Below, in pieces: positions 43,490-54,241 of a DNA stretch of 64,000 bases. A program made the translations under genes and the position numbers. This DNA comes from Symsagittifera roscoffensis (taxonomy: Eukaryota; Xenacoelomorpha; Acoela; Convolutidae): positions 34,447,651-34,511,650 of the forward strand of contig NC_087062.1 in assembly GCF_963678635.1 (NCBI RefSeq), read 5' to 3'. The first letter of the stretch is position 1. Every line of letters starts with the position of its first letter. The notes beneath the pieces were generated by a model that saw only the letters and a program-made list of their open reading frames with translations, was not told the origin of the DNA and did no database searches.

Positions 43490-45240
43490 ATGGCAAACGT
43501 AGTAGCATACCCAAATTTAGCTCTCGAAAAATTTACCGGCTTAGATCCGAACGAGATTTTCTTGATATAGTAGAGAAAAAGACATTTTCCCTAGGCACTA
43601 GACCAGGAGACGCAGGTGACGAACAAGACGCATATGATGACAGACAAAGAGCCTTGTTTGGTTCAATATTAGGAGGTCCAGTCGCTCAATGGTATCAGGG
43701 ATTAGCAGCAAACTTACCTTGGAATGAGATAAGAGAACAATTCATAGATAGATTCACGGATGATAAGGATAAGTATAGGAGACGAATAGAAGCAGAAAAC
43801 ATAAAAAGACAACCCGATGAATTCATTAAGAGCTACATACATAGATTAAGCGCCGCAGTAGACCGTGGATGGCCTAATCCAACTTTTAATGATGATCAAA
43901 GAACAGCAAAGAAAATGGAATTCTTTTTACGCGGCTTAAGCCCGCCAGGCTTGAAACAAAAGGCTCATCAATTCCTAATTGAGAATCCACCCGCAACATG
44001 GCAACAATTAAAAGATCTTATGCTACAAAAGACTTAAGTTTTGCAGTAAGTAGTGAGTTTACTGGAACAGCCTCAAGTAGTGTTGATAATAAGTTGGAGA
44101 TAGAAGGAACAAAGGATCAGCTTAAGGAGCTAACAGGACTAATGAAAGATCATAACATAAATGCAGCTTATAATCCAAATGAATCCAGAAATAAACAAAA
44201 CCATACCCGATTTTGTAAATGGTGTCGTAGGTCAGCTCATACTATTAGTGTTTGTTTTAAATACAGAGACCACAAAGATCAAAACCGAAAACCAACTCAA
44301 TATCGTGAAAAATTTTCAGACAATTATAATCGAAGATCTAGGCCTCGAGAAGAAAATAGTTATAACAATCGATACAATGGCTATAACCAGCAAACTAACA
44401 ATAACAGACCTTATTGAGTTATGACTGGAGTGTATAACTCATAGAGTAATTTCGGATAGGGTACACCGTCTGCTCGTCACGCTATCTTATTTTCGGCCGG
44501 ATAGATTCGTGCAACTTCTTAGTCTAATACCGATCCTAATCTTACTCTTATACTATCTAGTCTCAGGTTGTTTAACTAGTCTCTGCTAGGCTCAATAGAT
44601 CTAGGGTATACTGGTTTATTGCGGCTGCTGAAGTGCTCGGGAGAGTCCAACTAATTTCTAAGTTAAATTCAAATCTCTCTGGTGCTGAAATTACAAGTAA
44701 CTTCAGCACTTACAAATAAGTGGGTTGTTAGTTAGATGGATCATGATTGGTTAATATTAAATACTTTACATTGGTAAAACATTTAATTTATCCAATCATA
44801 AAATGTAGTTTAGATCAGGTTCCATTATACTCCGTATCCTAGACAGTTCAATAATAGAACAAATAGTTTCGATAGATCTCGATCTCAAAGTTTTGGATCA
44901 AGAGATAGAAATTTCAATAATAGATTTAACGATCAAAATTACCCAAATCGTTATAATACTTACAACACAACCTCAAATAACTATAATCAAAATAGGAACA
45001 GAAGCAATTCTATACCCGATCGAAATAGAAGATCATTTTCCCAAGACAATTATCGAACGCGATACCAAAACAGACCTCACGAAAATAAATTCCCATCCTA
45101 CAATAATCAAGCAAGATCCCTAGGTGATTCAAAACCATCCTCCAGAGAAAATAGTTGAGACAGAAACCCTAAAGTACAATTTAGTGAGAATAAAATCCAT
45201 GGCTATTACAGCGATGACGAAGGCGAGGAACTTACTTTAA
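43490..45240 (+). pseudogene. gag: Element B Gag, interrupted by a solo LTR
   Basis: ATG at 43490 opens ANVVAYPNLALEKFTGLDPNE. A one-base frame change near 43550 leads into the capsid (FSLGTRPGDAGDEQDAYDD, FGSILGGPVAQWYQGL, RQPDEFIKSYIHRL, FLRGLSPPGLKQKAHQFL) to about 44037. Another frame then carries the nucleocapsid with C..C...H..C-type CKWCRRSAHTISVCFKY and a long Arg/Asn-rich tail. The tail is split by the insertion at 44415-44824. Removing the LTR and one TTAT copy would place the Asn/Arg-rich reading on both sides in the same frame. A TGA then follows near 45160. Gag would form the particle and package RNA. Confidence 0.8.
44415..44824. mobile_element. Solo LTR of the element A family inside element B gag
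   Basis: 410 bp, TGAGTTATG...CAGGTTCCA, aligned over its whole length with the LTRs of element A. It is flanked by the perfect 4-bp duplication TTAT at 44411-44414 and 44825-44828. No internal element sequence is present, so it is the product of LTR-LTR recombination. It shows that family A was mobile after element B was in place. Its palindrome at 44684-44707 has one mismatch. Confidence 0.92.
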
Positions 45241-45274
45241 ACTAGAACAGTCTCCGCAAGATAAAAAGTCACAA

Positions 45275-46317
45275 ATGTATATTAATCTATATCAACATCC
45301 CGTCGGAGACAAAAATAAAAATAACGGCCTTGAAACCCAGTTTTTAGTAGATACTGGAGCAACTTGTTCACTGTTAAATTATGATACCTATTTAGAATAC
45401 GCAAAAATACAAAAGTTGACACTTACGAAAGCAAAATCCAAAACATTTGCTGTTAATGGACAAAAACTCAAACTCATAGAATATACAAATTTTAACGCTA
45501 GTTTTGACAGTAAAGGTGATTATTTTGTAAAAATTCGAGCATGGGTTGCGGCCAAGGACGGATGTAAACTTAATATATTAGGTATGGATTTCCTCTCTAT
45601 TTCAACTAAATCGATCGACTTTTCAACACCAAAACTAGAACTTAAAATGTACCCAGGAGTATCAGTCGCTATCAGCAATATAAAAAGCAAAAGCTATCCA
45701 TTTATAAGTAATTATCAGAATGTACTTTTGGACCAAACTATATTTTAGCACCAAAACCAACTCGTGTCATTTCCATATTCCCAGCTGACAAAGTTTTAAA
45801 AAAAGGAACATCGTTCAAACTTGATAAAGACCTACAACAAAAAGGAATATACACTTATAACACATATTGTAATTATGACGAGAAAACATTACCTGTAATG
45901 TTAAACAATCCTAAAGAATCGAAGGTCATTATATCCAAAGGTTCAATTGGACAAACTTTCGAGGACATTGAAACTGATTCAAAAACAATCTACAGCGTCG
46001 CAGACAATATAGCTTTTATGGAAGTTTTGTTCAACAAAAACGAACATCTTTATCATTTTTTTCATGGAGGCGAGCAATCAAAAGATCAACTGTTCTTCAA
46101 AAATGCTTTAATTGGTGAAAATCATAAAAATTCAAAAAGGAAAAACAAGGAAATTTTGAAACAAAAAGAACTAGATTATACTAATAAATACGAACTAGAA
46201 ACAGATTTCAGCAAGGAATTGAAGGACTTGAAACCCAAATCTGAACTAAACTCTCAAACACATTTTACAAATATACAAATTCATGAAATCAAGAAAAAAT
46301 TTGACAAGACAAAATAA
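45275..46317 (+). pseudogene. pol: Element B protease and protease-RT linker
   Basis: 45275-45748 is the aspartic protease: FLVDTGATCSLLNY active site and NILGMDFLS near the C-terminal side, about the usual size for a Ty3/gypsy protease. A one-base shift at about 45748 leads into the linker frame 45750-46317 (starts APKPTRVISIF), comparable to 22806-23339 in element A. It would process Gag and Pol in the particle. Confidence 0.8.
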
Positions 46318-46380
46318 TGGTTTCTAAAAAAAATTGACTTTACTTACTTTGATATAGACCAAAATCAATTACAAGACCTA

Positions 46381-47815
46381 GTGAATATGCTAGTACAAAA
46401 TAAAGACGTATATTCACAACATAAATACGACGTAGGACTAATAAAGCAAAAATTCGATGTAAAGCTTTTACCAAACTCTGTATTGACTAAACAAAGACCT
46501 TCAAGAGTTTCATTGCATTACCAAGAAAAACTGAATGACTTACTAGACCAACTATGTAAATCAGGAATAATTAGAGAAATGGGAAGTAATGTCGAAATGG
46601 GATCAGAGTTTATAAACCCAATTATAATACTTCCAAAAGGGAACATAGTCAAGCTCGTTATCAATGCGAGATACCTGAACTCAATAACTGACTTAAGTCG
46701 TTATTCATGGCCATTAGAACCAATAGGATCGCTCATCACTCAGCTAAAAGGAAATTTCTTCACCACGACTGATTTATGCTCAGCATACAATCAAGTACCT
46801 TTAACAGAAGAAACAAAACAATTAACAAGCTTTGATATTGGATCAAAACAATATACTTTTAAACGAGGTTTTCACGGATTATGTGGTCTACCAAATTTCT
46901 TCAGTAGAATAATGACAAAACATTTTGCACCCTTAATAAAAAAAAATCAAGCAGTAACCTAAATAGACGATACAATAATGCGAGCACAAAATGTAGAAGA
47001 AATGTTCGACATCATTGCTACATACCATGACATATTAAGAAAATCAGGACTAAAAGCTCAACCAGAAAAAACAAAAATTTTTTTGAGAAGAGTACAGTTT
47101 TTAGGACATGTAATAAGTAAAAATGGCATACAACCAATCAAGAAAAAGGTAGATGATCTCAAAGCATTGAAATTGCCAGAGAACAAAAGAGATGTAATGA
47201 GAGTGTTAGGTTGTTTAGGATTTTATAGTATGTAAATAAAGAATTTACATGTAGACTCAAAACCTTTCTATGATTTGATACGGAATGATACAGTTTTTAA
47301 ATGGACACAAGATCATGAAAAAAACTATTTAACGAAATAAAAGAGAGAATCAGCGCAGATACAATTTTAGCAATACCAGACACAAGATATCCTTTCCATG
47401 TACACGTAGACTCATCATTAATAGGAATAGGTTCAATATTGGTACAAGAATTCCCAGAAGGAAAACGTATAATATCCTTTAATTCAGTGTATATAAGAAA
47501 GAAGAACAAAAAATGTCAACAACAGCTAGAGAGCTTTGCGGTGTTGTATCAGCTCTACAAACATACGAACACTATTTATTAGGTTCACCACATCCAATAT
47601 ATCTCTATACTGATCACGAAGCTTTGATTTACCTTTGGGGAAGAAGAGGTAAACTTTCCCATAGATATTTTAGATACCAGTTGGTTATATCGCAATTCCA
47701 AAATTTGAAAATTATTTGGACCGAAGGAAAAAACTTAGTATTCCCAGATATTTTAAGCAGAAATGTAACAACTAAAGATTTAGACAAACACCAGTTAAAA
47801 CAAAAAAATTCTTAA
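46381..47815 (+). pseudogene. pol: Element B reverse transcriptase and RNase H
   Basis: RT runs 46381-47235: FKVINARYLNS-type block (LVINARYLNS), FFTTTDLCSAYNQVPL with the first catalytic Asp, FKRGFHGLCGLPNFFSRIM, then the active-site IDD at 46963-46971. The tyrosine codon before IDD is TAA. Connection follows (LRRVQFLGHVIS), another TAA at 47233, and RNase H pieces to 47815 (HVDSSLIGIGSIL in one frame; YLYTDHEAL and FPDILSRNV in 47513-47815). It would copy the element RNA into DNA, but the stop at YIDD abolishes it. Confidence 0.85.
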
Positions 47816-48059
47816 AGACATTTTATTCTACGACAAAAATGGCTACGAAGAAAAATACTTCAAAATACATGATTCCGAAAAAGGACCCAGCGACGAATTT
47901 TTTCCTGTCATTAAGCAAAATAAGAACGGTGTAACTAGATTCAAAATAAACAACGACAAATTCATCAAAATACCCAAGGAAACAAAAAAAGATCAAATTT
48001 GCTCACTAACTGATATAAGTTCTTGCTTTATACAAGGTTCAGCTATCAACCAAGTTAGA

Positions 48060-49881
48060 GTGATTCAAAACAAAATACCAAATAATACTGCAAATGACGA
48101 AAAATCAGATCATAACTACTCCGAATGGTCCTTCGAATTAAACACTAACCCAACCCAATTTGGGGATTATATGTCAAATAACGATATTGAAGACCAGTCC
48201 GACCTCCTACACTTTAAAACGATCGATGAAATAGATGAAATTATTCAAGAATGTTTGCTAAACGATGAAATTGCACTATGTGAACAATTAACAAATAAAC
48301 TAGAAAACAAAAAAATTGCAACCAAACTGCCTAACGAAACACTTACAAACAAGGATAACCTTACTCAGATTTTCACTAGTTTCAACAACCTAGGAAAAAA
48401 TATAGATTTGAACACGGAACTTATTGCCAGAGAAAAAGACACCGATGCAGTCATAAAAACCGTAAAAGAATTAGTAAGAAACAAAAACAAATACTCAAAA
48501 AATATACATTATAGGCAATCGAAAGCTTTATCGTCATATCTAAACAAATTTGAAACATTATTATTATTAGAAAATATTCTTTGCATGGAACAAACATCAG
48601 ATAATCCCGAAGTGAAAGAAATTAAAATATGTGTATCTATGTCACTTTTTATAAAAACATTTGAATTGGCCCATACAGATGAATTAGCAGGTCATGTAGG
48701 AAAAGACAAAACCATTGCGAATATAAAACGATTTTTTTTTGGAGGCATGTATAAATGGATAACCCAGTTAATAGCAGGATGTCTTGACTGTCAAAAAAAT
48801 TAACACAAACGTCACGATCTTAACCAAGCACCGTTAGAAAAATGGACGGATACAGTACCTTTCCAGTTTCATACTGTACACATAGATCATAAGGGACCAA
48901 TTAATCCTAGATCAAACGGAAAGAAACACTGTTTAGTTGTGGTAGATTCATTTTCTCGATTCCTCCAAGTATATCCAGTAGCTAACACTACCGCATTTCA
49001 AACAATAAAAACTTTAGAAAAATTTATTCTCACATTTGGTATTCTACAAAAACTAGTTTAAGATAAAGGAACAGCTTTCATGAACGAAGATTTTACTTAG
49101 CTTACAAGAAAAGTCTTGAAAACAACGCCAAAATCCACAAATATCGAAATAAATATAAATTAGGAAAACCCTTAGAAATAGGTCAAAAAGTACTGATGGA
49201 AAACCATTCCATAGAAGATGGCAAATCAAAAAAATTACAAGAACTACGATCAGGCCCATATACGGTAACAAAGAAAGTAACGAAGGTAAGCTATGAAATA
49301 CAACTAGATTCAGATCAAACTGTAAAAAAGACAGCTCATAGAAACCATCTAATTGAATACTTTCCCATTGAAGAAAAAGCAAAGGAACTGGTGAATGACT
49401 ATGTTTTAAAAGACCAGTCCTACAAACAATTCTATGAAAATCTAATGAAATCAAGGAATAAAATTGTCAATACACCACTCACCAATCATTTAAAAACCCA
49501 ATGGGTTCATCAGAATATTTACCTGTCGAAACACACCATAGACGAGAAAATAATATAGAACTACATGAAACTGAGCAAGAGAAAACCTTAACGAATATTG
49601 ACTCAGGATTTCAAGAGCACAGTACAGAATTCATACAAATGCCACATACACCAGGATTAGCTCAGAGAAGGCTAACCTCAACACCTCTTTATCCAAACGA
49701 TAGGAATGGTAATAGTTTCGATGAATTGTCATATATACCATCTACATCAAGACACAACCCCCAAAACGGACAGACATCTGTTCAAACGGGCTCGACAAAT
49801 GAAAAAATTCAGAGACATCGACGACAACCCAGCTTCTACCAAGCAGGATTCAACAAAAAATTCTCTAATAGTCTTCACTAA
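48060..49881 (+). pseudogene. pol: Element B integrase with internal deletion
   Basis: 48060-48803 ends in the HHCC zinc domain (AHTDELAGHVGKDKT...AGCLDCQKN). The core follows after a TAA at 48801 with HIDHKGP (first Asp). Its second motif reads V-stop-DKGTAF near 49060. Soon after NEDFT (about 49100) the sequence jumps to the C-terminal domain (LGKPLEIGQKVLM, RSGPYTVTKKV). The helix with the catalytic Glu, present in element A as GLVEGTNRSL, is deleted. The frame 49501-49881 continues as a hydrophilic tail after a shift. Integration activity is impossible for this copy. Confidence 0.82.
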
Positions 49882-49948
49882 CTAAAAACTAAAAACTCAT
49901 TTTGTAATCTCCGGGTCATCAATTTGGATACAAAAGATTATTCAAACT

Positions 49949-52389
49949 ATGACCCCACACGTAATGGTCAATCAAACTAGTCAATTTTTTAAAACAATGG
50001 TTTCTTCCAATAAAAACCAACCAAAAAATTTACTATTGCTAATTTTTAGCAACTTCGCGATATTGATGAAATTTACTACTCTACTTTCAACATTTATAAC
50101 TCTTGTCATTCTACAGAATGATGATTTGGAAAACGTATCAAATTCTCTCAAAGTTACTCACTATGACTGTTCAAGCATGCAGGAAAATAAAATGTATGCT
50201 TTAAATCAAGTGGCCCCATGTAAAGTTAGCGCGGAAAACCTTTACACTACCGATAGCACAATTAGCGTATATCAACGGTCTTATAGAACATACGCGAACG
50301 CAGTTATGTGTAAAACTAAAACATTTCCCATTCGTTATAATTGCGGAATGTGGGCACATTCTTCTATCGTTCACAATATGAACATGATAACCTATGAAAT
50401 TATTATACCACCAGAAGATTGCGAAAAAGCAGCAAAGAACAACAAAATTACAGTGAATGAAGATAGATACACCCATGAACTAATTATAAAAATGGATGAA
50501 AGTGTTTTACAACACAGAAATGAAGGAACATCATTAGAAGGCGACAGTTCGACAGCATGCAAGAATAGGGGACAAGTCAAACACTATAGCTACGAAACGC
50601 ACATGCAAAAAGTTCAACTCAAAGTAAATCTAGAAACAAAACAAGTACAAAATCTTTACAGTATCCCATTACCATGCACAGTACTCGAAGGCGGATGCAA
50701 ATCAACATCATTAGACCCTTATGCTTACACATGGGGCATGCCCGAAAATTGCGTAGTCACGAAATTGGTTTCTCAAAAAGCGAAAATGGTCAAGTACGCT
50801 AATAAGTTGGACCACCTTCAATATCATATACTGAGTGAGGGATCGGCAGCCAATGGCTTAGACCTCAAAATTCGCATTTACAAAAAGCAGCAAGAAGTCT
50901 GCAGCAGGCCAGGAGCATTATATAAAACAAATTTTGAGTCCTTGTTTATTTCTTATTCAGGCGGTTTTGATATGAACACTGGTAAATCCAGCAACATACG
51001 ACACGATGATAGAAATTACTATCAAAAGCAAATAAATGAGAACGATCAAATAAGAGTGAAACCTTTGAACTATCCTCTGGGATCAGGTAATTTTTCCTTC
51101 CTCCATGATGAACAAAACAATAAAAATCGGGATCCTCTTTGGCGCCATGTAGGTACCGGTAAAATTGGTTACGAACTTCATCTGGGTGCAAAGTTAGATT
51201 ACATTATTTACTTTAACAACTCAGACATTCTGAAATGTCATTATTACAGAATCAATGTGAACTCGAAAGAACACAAATTCTAACAATATTTTTGTTAGCT
51301 TTACAAAATACCAGGCTTGCAGGATATATGTTAACTGGCAACCGCTCTATGTTTTTGGACACCGACGGAGCAGTTGGCTGGCTGTATCACTGCCCTAAAA
51401 AAGTTTCACCTCTTAAAGTTTTCGAAAAATGCTTTGATCGAATACCGATCTTTTACAATGGGCGAACAATGTTTGTCGACCCTATTACCCGCCAAACTTT
51501 TCCTTTTGCCAACGAAATACATTGCGTTGGTGGCTACAAAAATGCCTTTCAACTTAATTTAGATGATAAATTATCTTGGTACTAATTAATGCCGGCTCCA
51601 ATACCTTTCAAGACTCCTTTAATGTTCGCTCCACAAGATATAGACCATATTACGGAATTTAACGTATACGATTCGCGACGCGCAGGCATGTATACCCCAA
51701 AACAATTAAAAACTTTTTGGGATAATATTATTCATAACACAGCATCAACATCTATTCTCAAAAAAGTTACAAGAACTGTTCTCCAAAATGGACACATGGA
51801 TTATTCAAATTCCGACGCTTTAACTGCCGCAATGGGTTTAAACCAGGAAATTTATCTAAATTCACTGCCTTCACCGGGATTTTTCATGAATAGTTTCATC
51901 GGAACATTCGGTTTTTTGATGCTTTTTTCTTAGAGAAAATCGGAATTTATTTTGCCTGTTTTCTTTTTCTCAAATTCCTGCTAGAAATAATAGTAACAAT
52001 TATTAAAGCTTTGGAAATTAATAAGTTAACAAATCGTACTACGAGCTTCTGGAAGATAATATTAGGTGCAACGTATAACTTTTTCGTTCTATCAGTTTTT
52101 ACTTCCATTTTCTCAAACGAAAACTCCACTCTTGAATCATTCGCGAAACTCAAGACAAAAAAATAATAATCAAAATATTTACCAAGTAAGCACTGCTTCA
52201 ATACCTATGGTAGAGCGAAATGAGCCTGCAGTACCCTTAAGGTCACCAGATTCGCGAAACGAACATGGTTTATACCCAGACCTAAATAACCAAAATGAAC
52301 ATTTAGTACGGACCAATGTAATAGGAACGATCTCTAGCACAACAATCCCTCATCCAACCACCAACAACAACACTATAACACCAACCTAA
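49949..52389 (+). pseudogene. env: Element B Env-like membrane glycoprotein
   Basis: ATG at 49949 is followed by a long hydrophobic leader (LLLLIFSNFAIL, then TLLSTFITLVIL). The ectodomain contains VTHYDC, CGMWAHSS at about 50343, IPPEDC, many further cysteines and GGFDMNTG. Three frames cover it: 49949-51283, 51235-51585 and 51589-51933. The membrane anchor (YFACFLFLKFLLEIIVTII) is in another frame at about 51950-52020, followed by a Thr/Ser/Asn/Pro-rich tail to 52389. The C-terminal block CELERTQIL...AGYMLTGNRSMFL is shared with element A. The long first frame makes it less decayed than A's env. The CGM.xH and spaced cysteines recall glycoproteins of some invertebrate retroelements and negative-strand RNA viruses, a tentative comparison. 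Confidence 0.75.
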
Positions 52390-52446
52390 GCAACAGTTTT
52401 CTATTTCAGAATGCCCTCAAGAAAACTGTGCATCTCCATTGACTAA

Positions 52447-52722
52447 ATGCTAGTCGAAATTTTAGACAGACAAGTTCTTTTACTGATTCAATTTCCCACA
52501 CTTACAAACAAACTGTTTACACGAATAGCAGCTGTTGACTTACCTCAATTAGGAACCAATAATTTTATACGCCTCATGCTAATTGTTTATCCAGGAAAAG
52601 TGATTCATGAAGCTGTCATTGAATCATCGAATCCAAAATATAATTATATCTGTTCGTTTCTTCAAAGTAACGAGTCAGCTATCCTAAAAATTACTTCAGA
52701 TGGAGTTCATTTTTGTGTGTGA
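52447..52722 (+). CDS. Small accessory ORF p1 (after env)
   Basis: 91 codons, open, MLVEILDRQVLLLIQFP...ending DGVHFCV then TGA. Tandem paralogue of p2 (same length) and p3. Shares with a2 the HExxIxSSNxxxxxI...L pattern. No signal peptide or membrane helix; beta-rich with one helix is likely. Function unknown; the codon frame is well kept, which hints at past selection. Confidence 0.6.
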   Translation: MLVEILDRQVLLLIQFPTLTNKLFTRIAAVDLPQLGTNNFIRLMLIVYPGKVIHEAVIESSNPKYNYICSFLQSNESAILKITSDGVHFCV

Positions 52723-52764
52723 AATACCACGATACAAAGAATTTACTTGAACACAAACATTTAA

Positions 52765-53040
52765 ATGTTGGTAGGAATTTTGGATCGAGACATTCGTTTA
52801 TTAATTCAACTCCTAGGTTATGCAAACAAATTACCAGCATTAATAGCATCAGCATGATTACCAAAAACCAAACCAAATGAGTGTATTCACCTTATGATAA
52901 TAATTTATCCTGAGGAAACTGTTCAAGAAATTGAAATTGACTCTTCGAACAAAAAATATGATTATATTTGTTCTTTACTTGAAGGAAATAGCTCAGCAGT
53001 CGTCATTACCGATTTCGAAGGAATTCACTTCTGTGTATAA
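52765..53040 (+). pseudogene. Small accessory ORF p2 (one stop)
   Basis: Same length as p1 (91 codons plus TAA) and collinear: MLVGILDRDIRLLIQLL, YPEETVQEIEIDSSNKKY, YICSLLEGNSSAV, EGIHFCV. One TGA near codon 31 interrupts it, close to the place where a1 is interrupted. Confidence 0.6.
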
Positions 53041-53063
53041 GCATTAAACCAGAAACAACAAAA

Positions 53064-53381
53064 TTGAATGGATACATTCCAAATATAAAATTTGGAGAAA
53101 AACAAATTTTCCTTGACACACTAAATCAAAATTTCTGCTTAATCATATCTTGTCCTCATTTTCCAAAGAAATTTTATTCCCGAGTCACAAAAGCAATTTT
53201 ACCATCCGTAGCAATTGATAACAATTTACACTTAATTATCAACGACTTTCACCATAATCAAAATTACGATATTATCGTAAAGCAAACCAATCCTAGATAC
53301 AAAGATATTCTTCACATCTTAAAGTATAAAAACTCAGCCATATTCGAAACTGCTTGTGAAGAAACTATTTTTTGTCAGTAA
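53064..53381 (+). CDS. Small accessory ORF p3
   Basis: 105 codons with a 14-residue N-terminal extension. From residue 15 it matches p1/p2: IFLDTLNQNFCLIISCP, KKFYSRV, LPS, QTNPRYKDI, NSAIFE and a final TIFCQ against HFCV. Open throughout. More diverged than p1 and p2 are from each other. Confidence 0.55.
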   Translation: MNGYIPNIKFGEKQIFLDTLNQNFCLIISCPHFPKKFYSRVTKAILPSVAIDNNLHLIINDFHHNQNYDIIVKQTNPRYKDILHILKYKNSAIFETACEETIFCQ

Positions 53382-53400
53382 AATAATTGAAAATAAACTC

Positions 53401-53655
53401 ATGTTATTTAAACACAACAATCGTCACGTACTCCTTTACCAAATAGAAAAATCCTTCGACGCTTGTAACGGTTCATATTGTCCAAAACTTATCTTATATT
53501 TTGATTATTGTAATACTTGGAGAGACGGAACAATTGAAGTCTTCCACAACTTGCCAAATTGGAACTTTTTTCTAGTTTTGTCGAAAACATGCTCAAGTCA
53601 TCTGCCAAAAGACATATACGATTTCCATTCAAATGATCTCACTAACCTCTCGTAA
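53401..53655 (+). CDS. Small accessory ORF p4
   Basis: 84 codons, open. It resembles p6 (YQIEKSFDAC / VHIKKTFELQ, then W.FFLVLSKTCSS / WPFFLFVSDHPDSC) and more distantly p1-p3. The first part could also be read from the end of p3, which it follows by 20 bp. Function unknown. Confidence 0.45.
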   Translation: MLFKHNNRHVLLYQIEKSFDACNGSYCPKLILYFDYCNTWRDGTIEVFHNLPNWNFFLVLSKTCSSHLPKDIYDFHSNDLTNLS

Positions 53656-53689
53656 TCTGTTTATCCGGTTACCAAACCTACGTTACTCA

Positions 53690-53869
53690 CTCATTGGAGT
53701 AGAAAAACACTCTGAAAGATTTATCTTTTACATTTGAGTAAGGTTAACTCCAGTATAGCAACTACAATAACAGTTCCAGGAAATCACCCGAATTTCCTTG
53801 AACTAAGTCATTTTCTTGCTTTTGACACAAATGCAGAATTTTTTCTAAATCCACCTACTTTCTCTAATT
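53690..53869 (+). pseudogene. Small accessory ORF p5, broken
   Basis: Two frames are needed: one with YSLIGVEKHSERFIFYI and a TGA, then one with TITVPGNHPNFLELSHFLAF ending in TAG at 53869. The order and spacing of the conserved hydrophobic blocks match the neighbouring ORFs, so I read it as a decayed member of the tandem family. Confidence 0.35.
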
Positions 53870-53876
53870 AGAAAAA

Positions 53877-54128
53877 ATGATGTTTAATATCAACGACCAA
53901 CCAGTTTCAGTTGTGCATATAAAGAAAACATTTGAATTACAACCTTATTTACAAGTTTACATGATAGTTAATGTTCGATACATCGAAACAAGTACTTTTG
54001 AGGAACTTAGTATTTACCCCACTTCCCGATATTGGCCATTCTTTCTTTTTGTATCTGATCACCCAGACTCTTGTCCTACCAATATTGAATGTGAACATTG
54101 TACCTTAGCTTTGCCTCTCAATCTATAA
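53877..54128 (+). CDS. Small accessory ORF p6, C-terminus replaced by repeat R
   Basis: 83 codons, open, paralogue of p4. The last seven codons (LALPLNL and the stop) come from repeat R, which begins at 54107. The native C-terminus of this family member is therefore missing and the present stop is accidental. Confidence 0.45.
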   Translation: MMFNINDQPVSVVHIKKTFELQPYLQVYMIVNVRYIETSTFEELSIYPTSRYWPFFLFVSDHPDSCPTNIECEHCTLALPLNL

Positions 54129-54240
54129 GTCGGATGTTTGAGGTCAACCATAGACCAAAGTTGTTGCGGGTGAGGCAATCTAACCTGGACCCTAAAAGTA
54201 ACCAAAAAAGTTGCAATTAGCTCTTAAACAGGGACACTCG
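54107..54240. repeat. Short repeat R, second copy
   Basis: Matches 30107-30239 in the same orientation. Its right edge (CACTCG) touches the TG start of element C's LTR, and its left edge truncates element B. It is the insertion site of element C. Confidence 0.8.
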
Positions 54241-54241
54241 G

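Larger units (their letters stand above)
39187..54106 (+). mobile_element. Element B: Ty3/gypsy-type retrotransposon with env and a small-ORF family
   Basis: In order: 5' LTR, primer-binding site, leader with motif array, two small ORFs, gag, protease, RT, RNase H, integrase, Env, six small ORFs. The pol and env proteins are those of the element A lineage, but LTR, leader and accessory genes differ. The 5' end interrupts the segmental duplicate after 'gacaaaatat'. The 3' LTR is absent: the last small ORF runs into repeat R at 54107. Catalytic damage in RT and integrase shows that the copy is dead. The span of at least 14.9 kb is large for Ty3/gypsy. Confidence 0.85.

Noticed and set aside
21185-49100. 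Reassignment of TAA to a sense codon
   Set aside because: TAA replaces different residues (Ser, Tyr, Asn) and also terminates ORFs p2 and p3 at the position where p1 ends in TGA, so it works as a stop. Frameshifts are equally common in these elements.
54107-54240. Repeat R as the 3' LTR of element B
   Set aside because: It does not match any part of B's 5' LTR (39187-40292) and occurs alone in host DNA at 30107.
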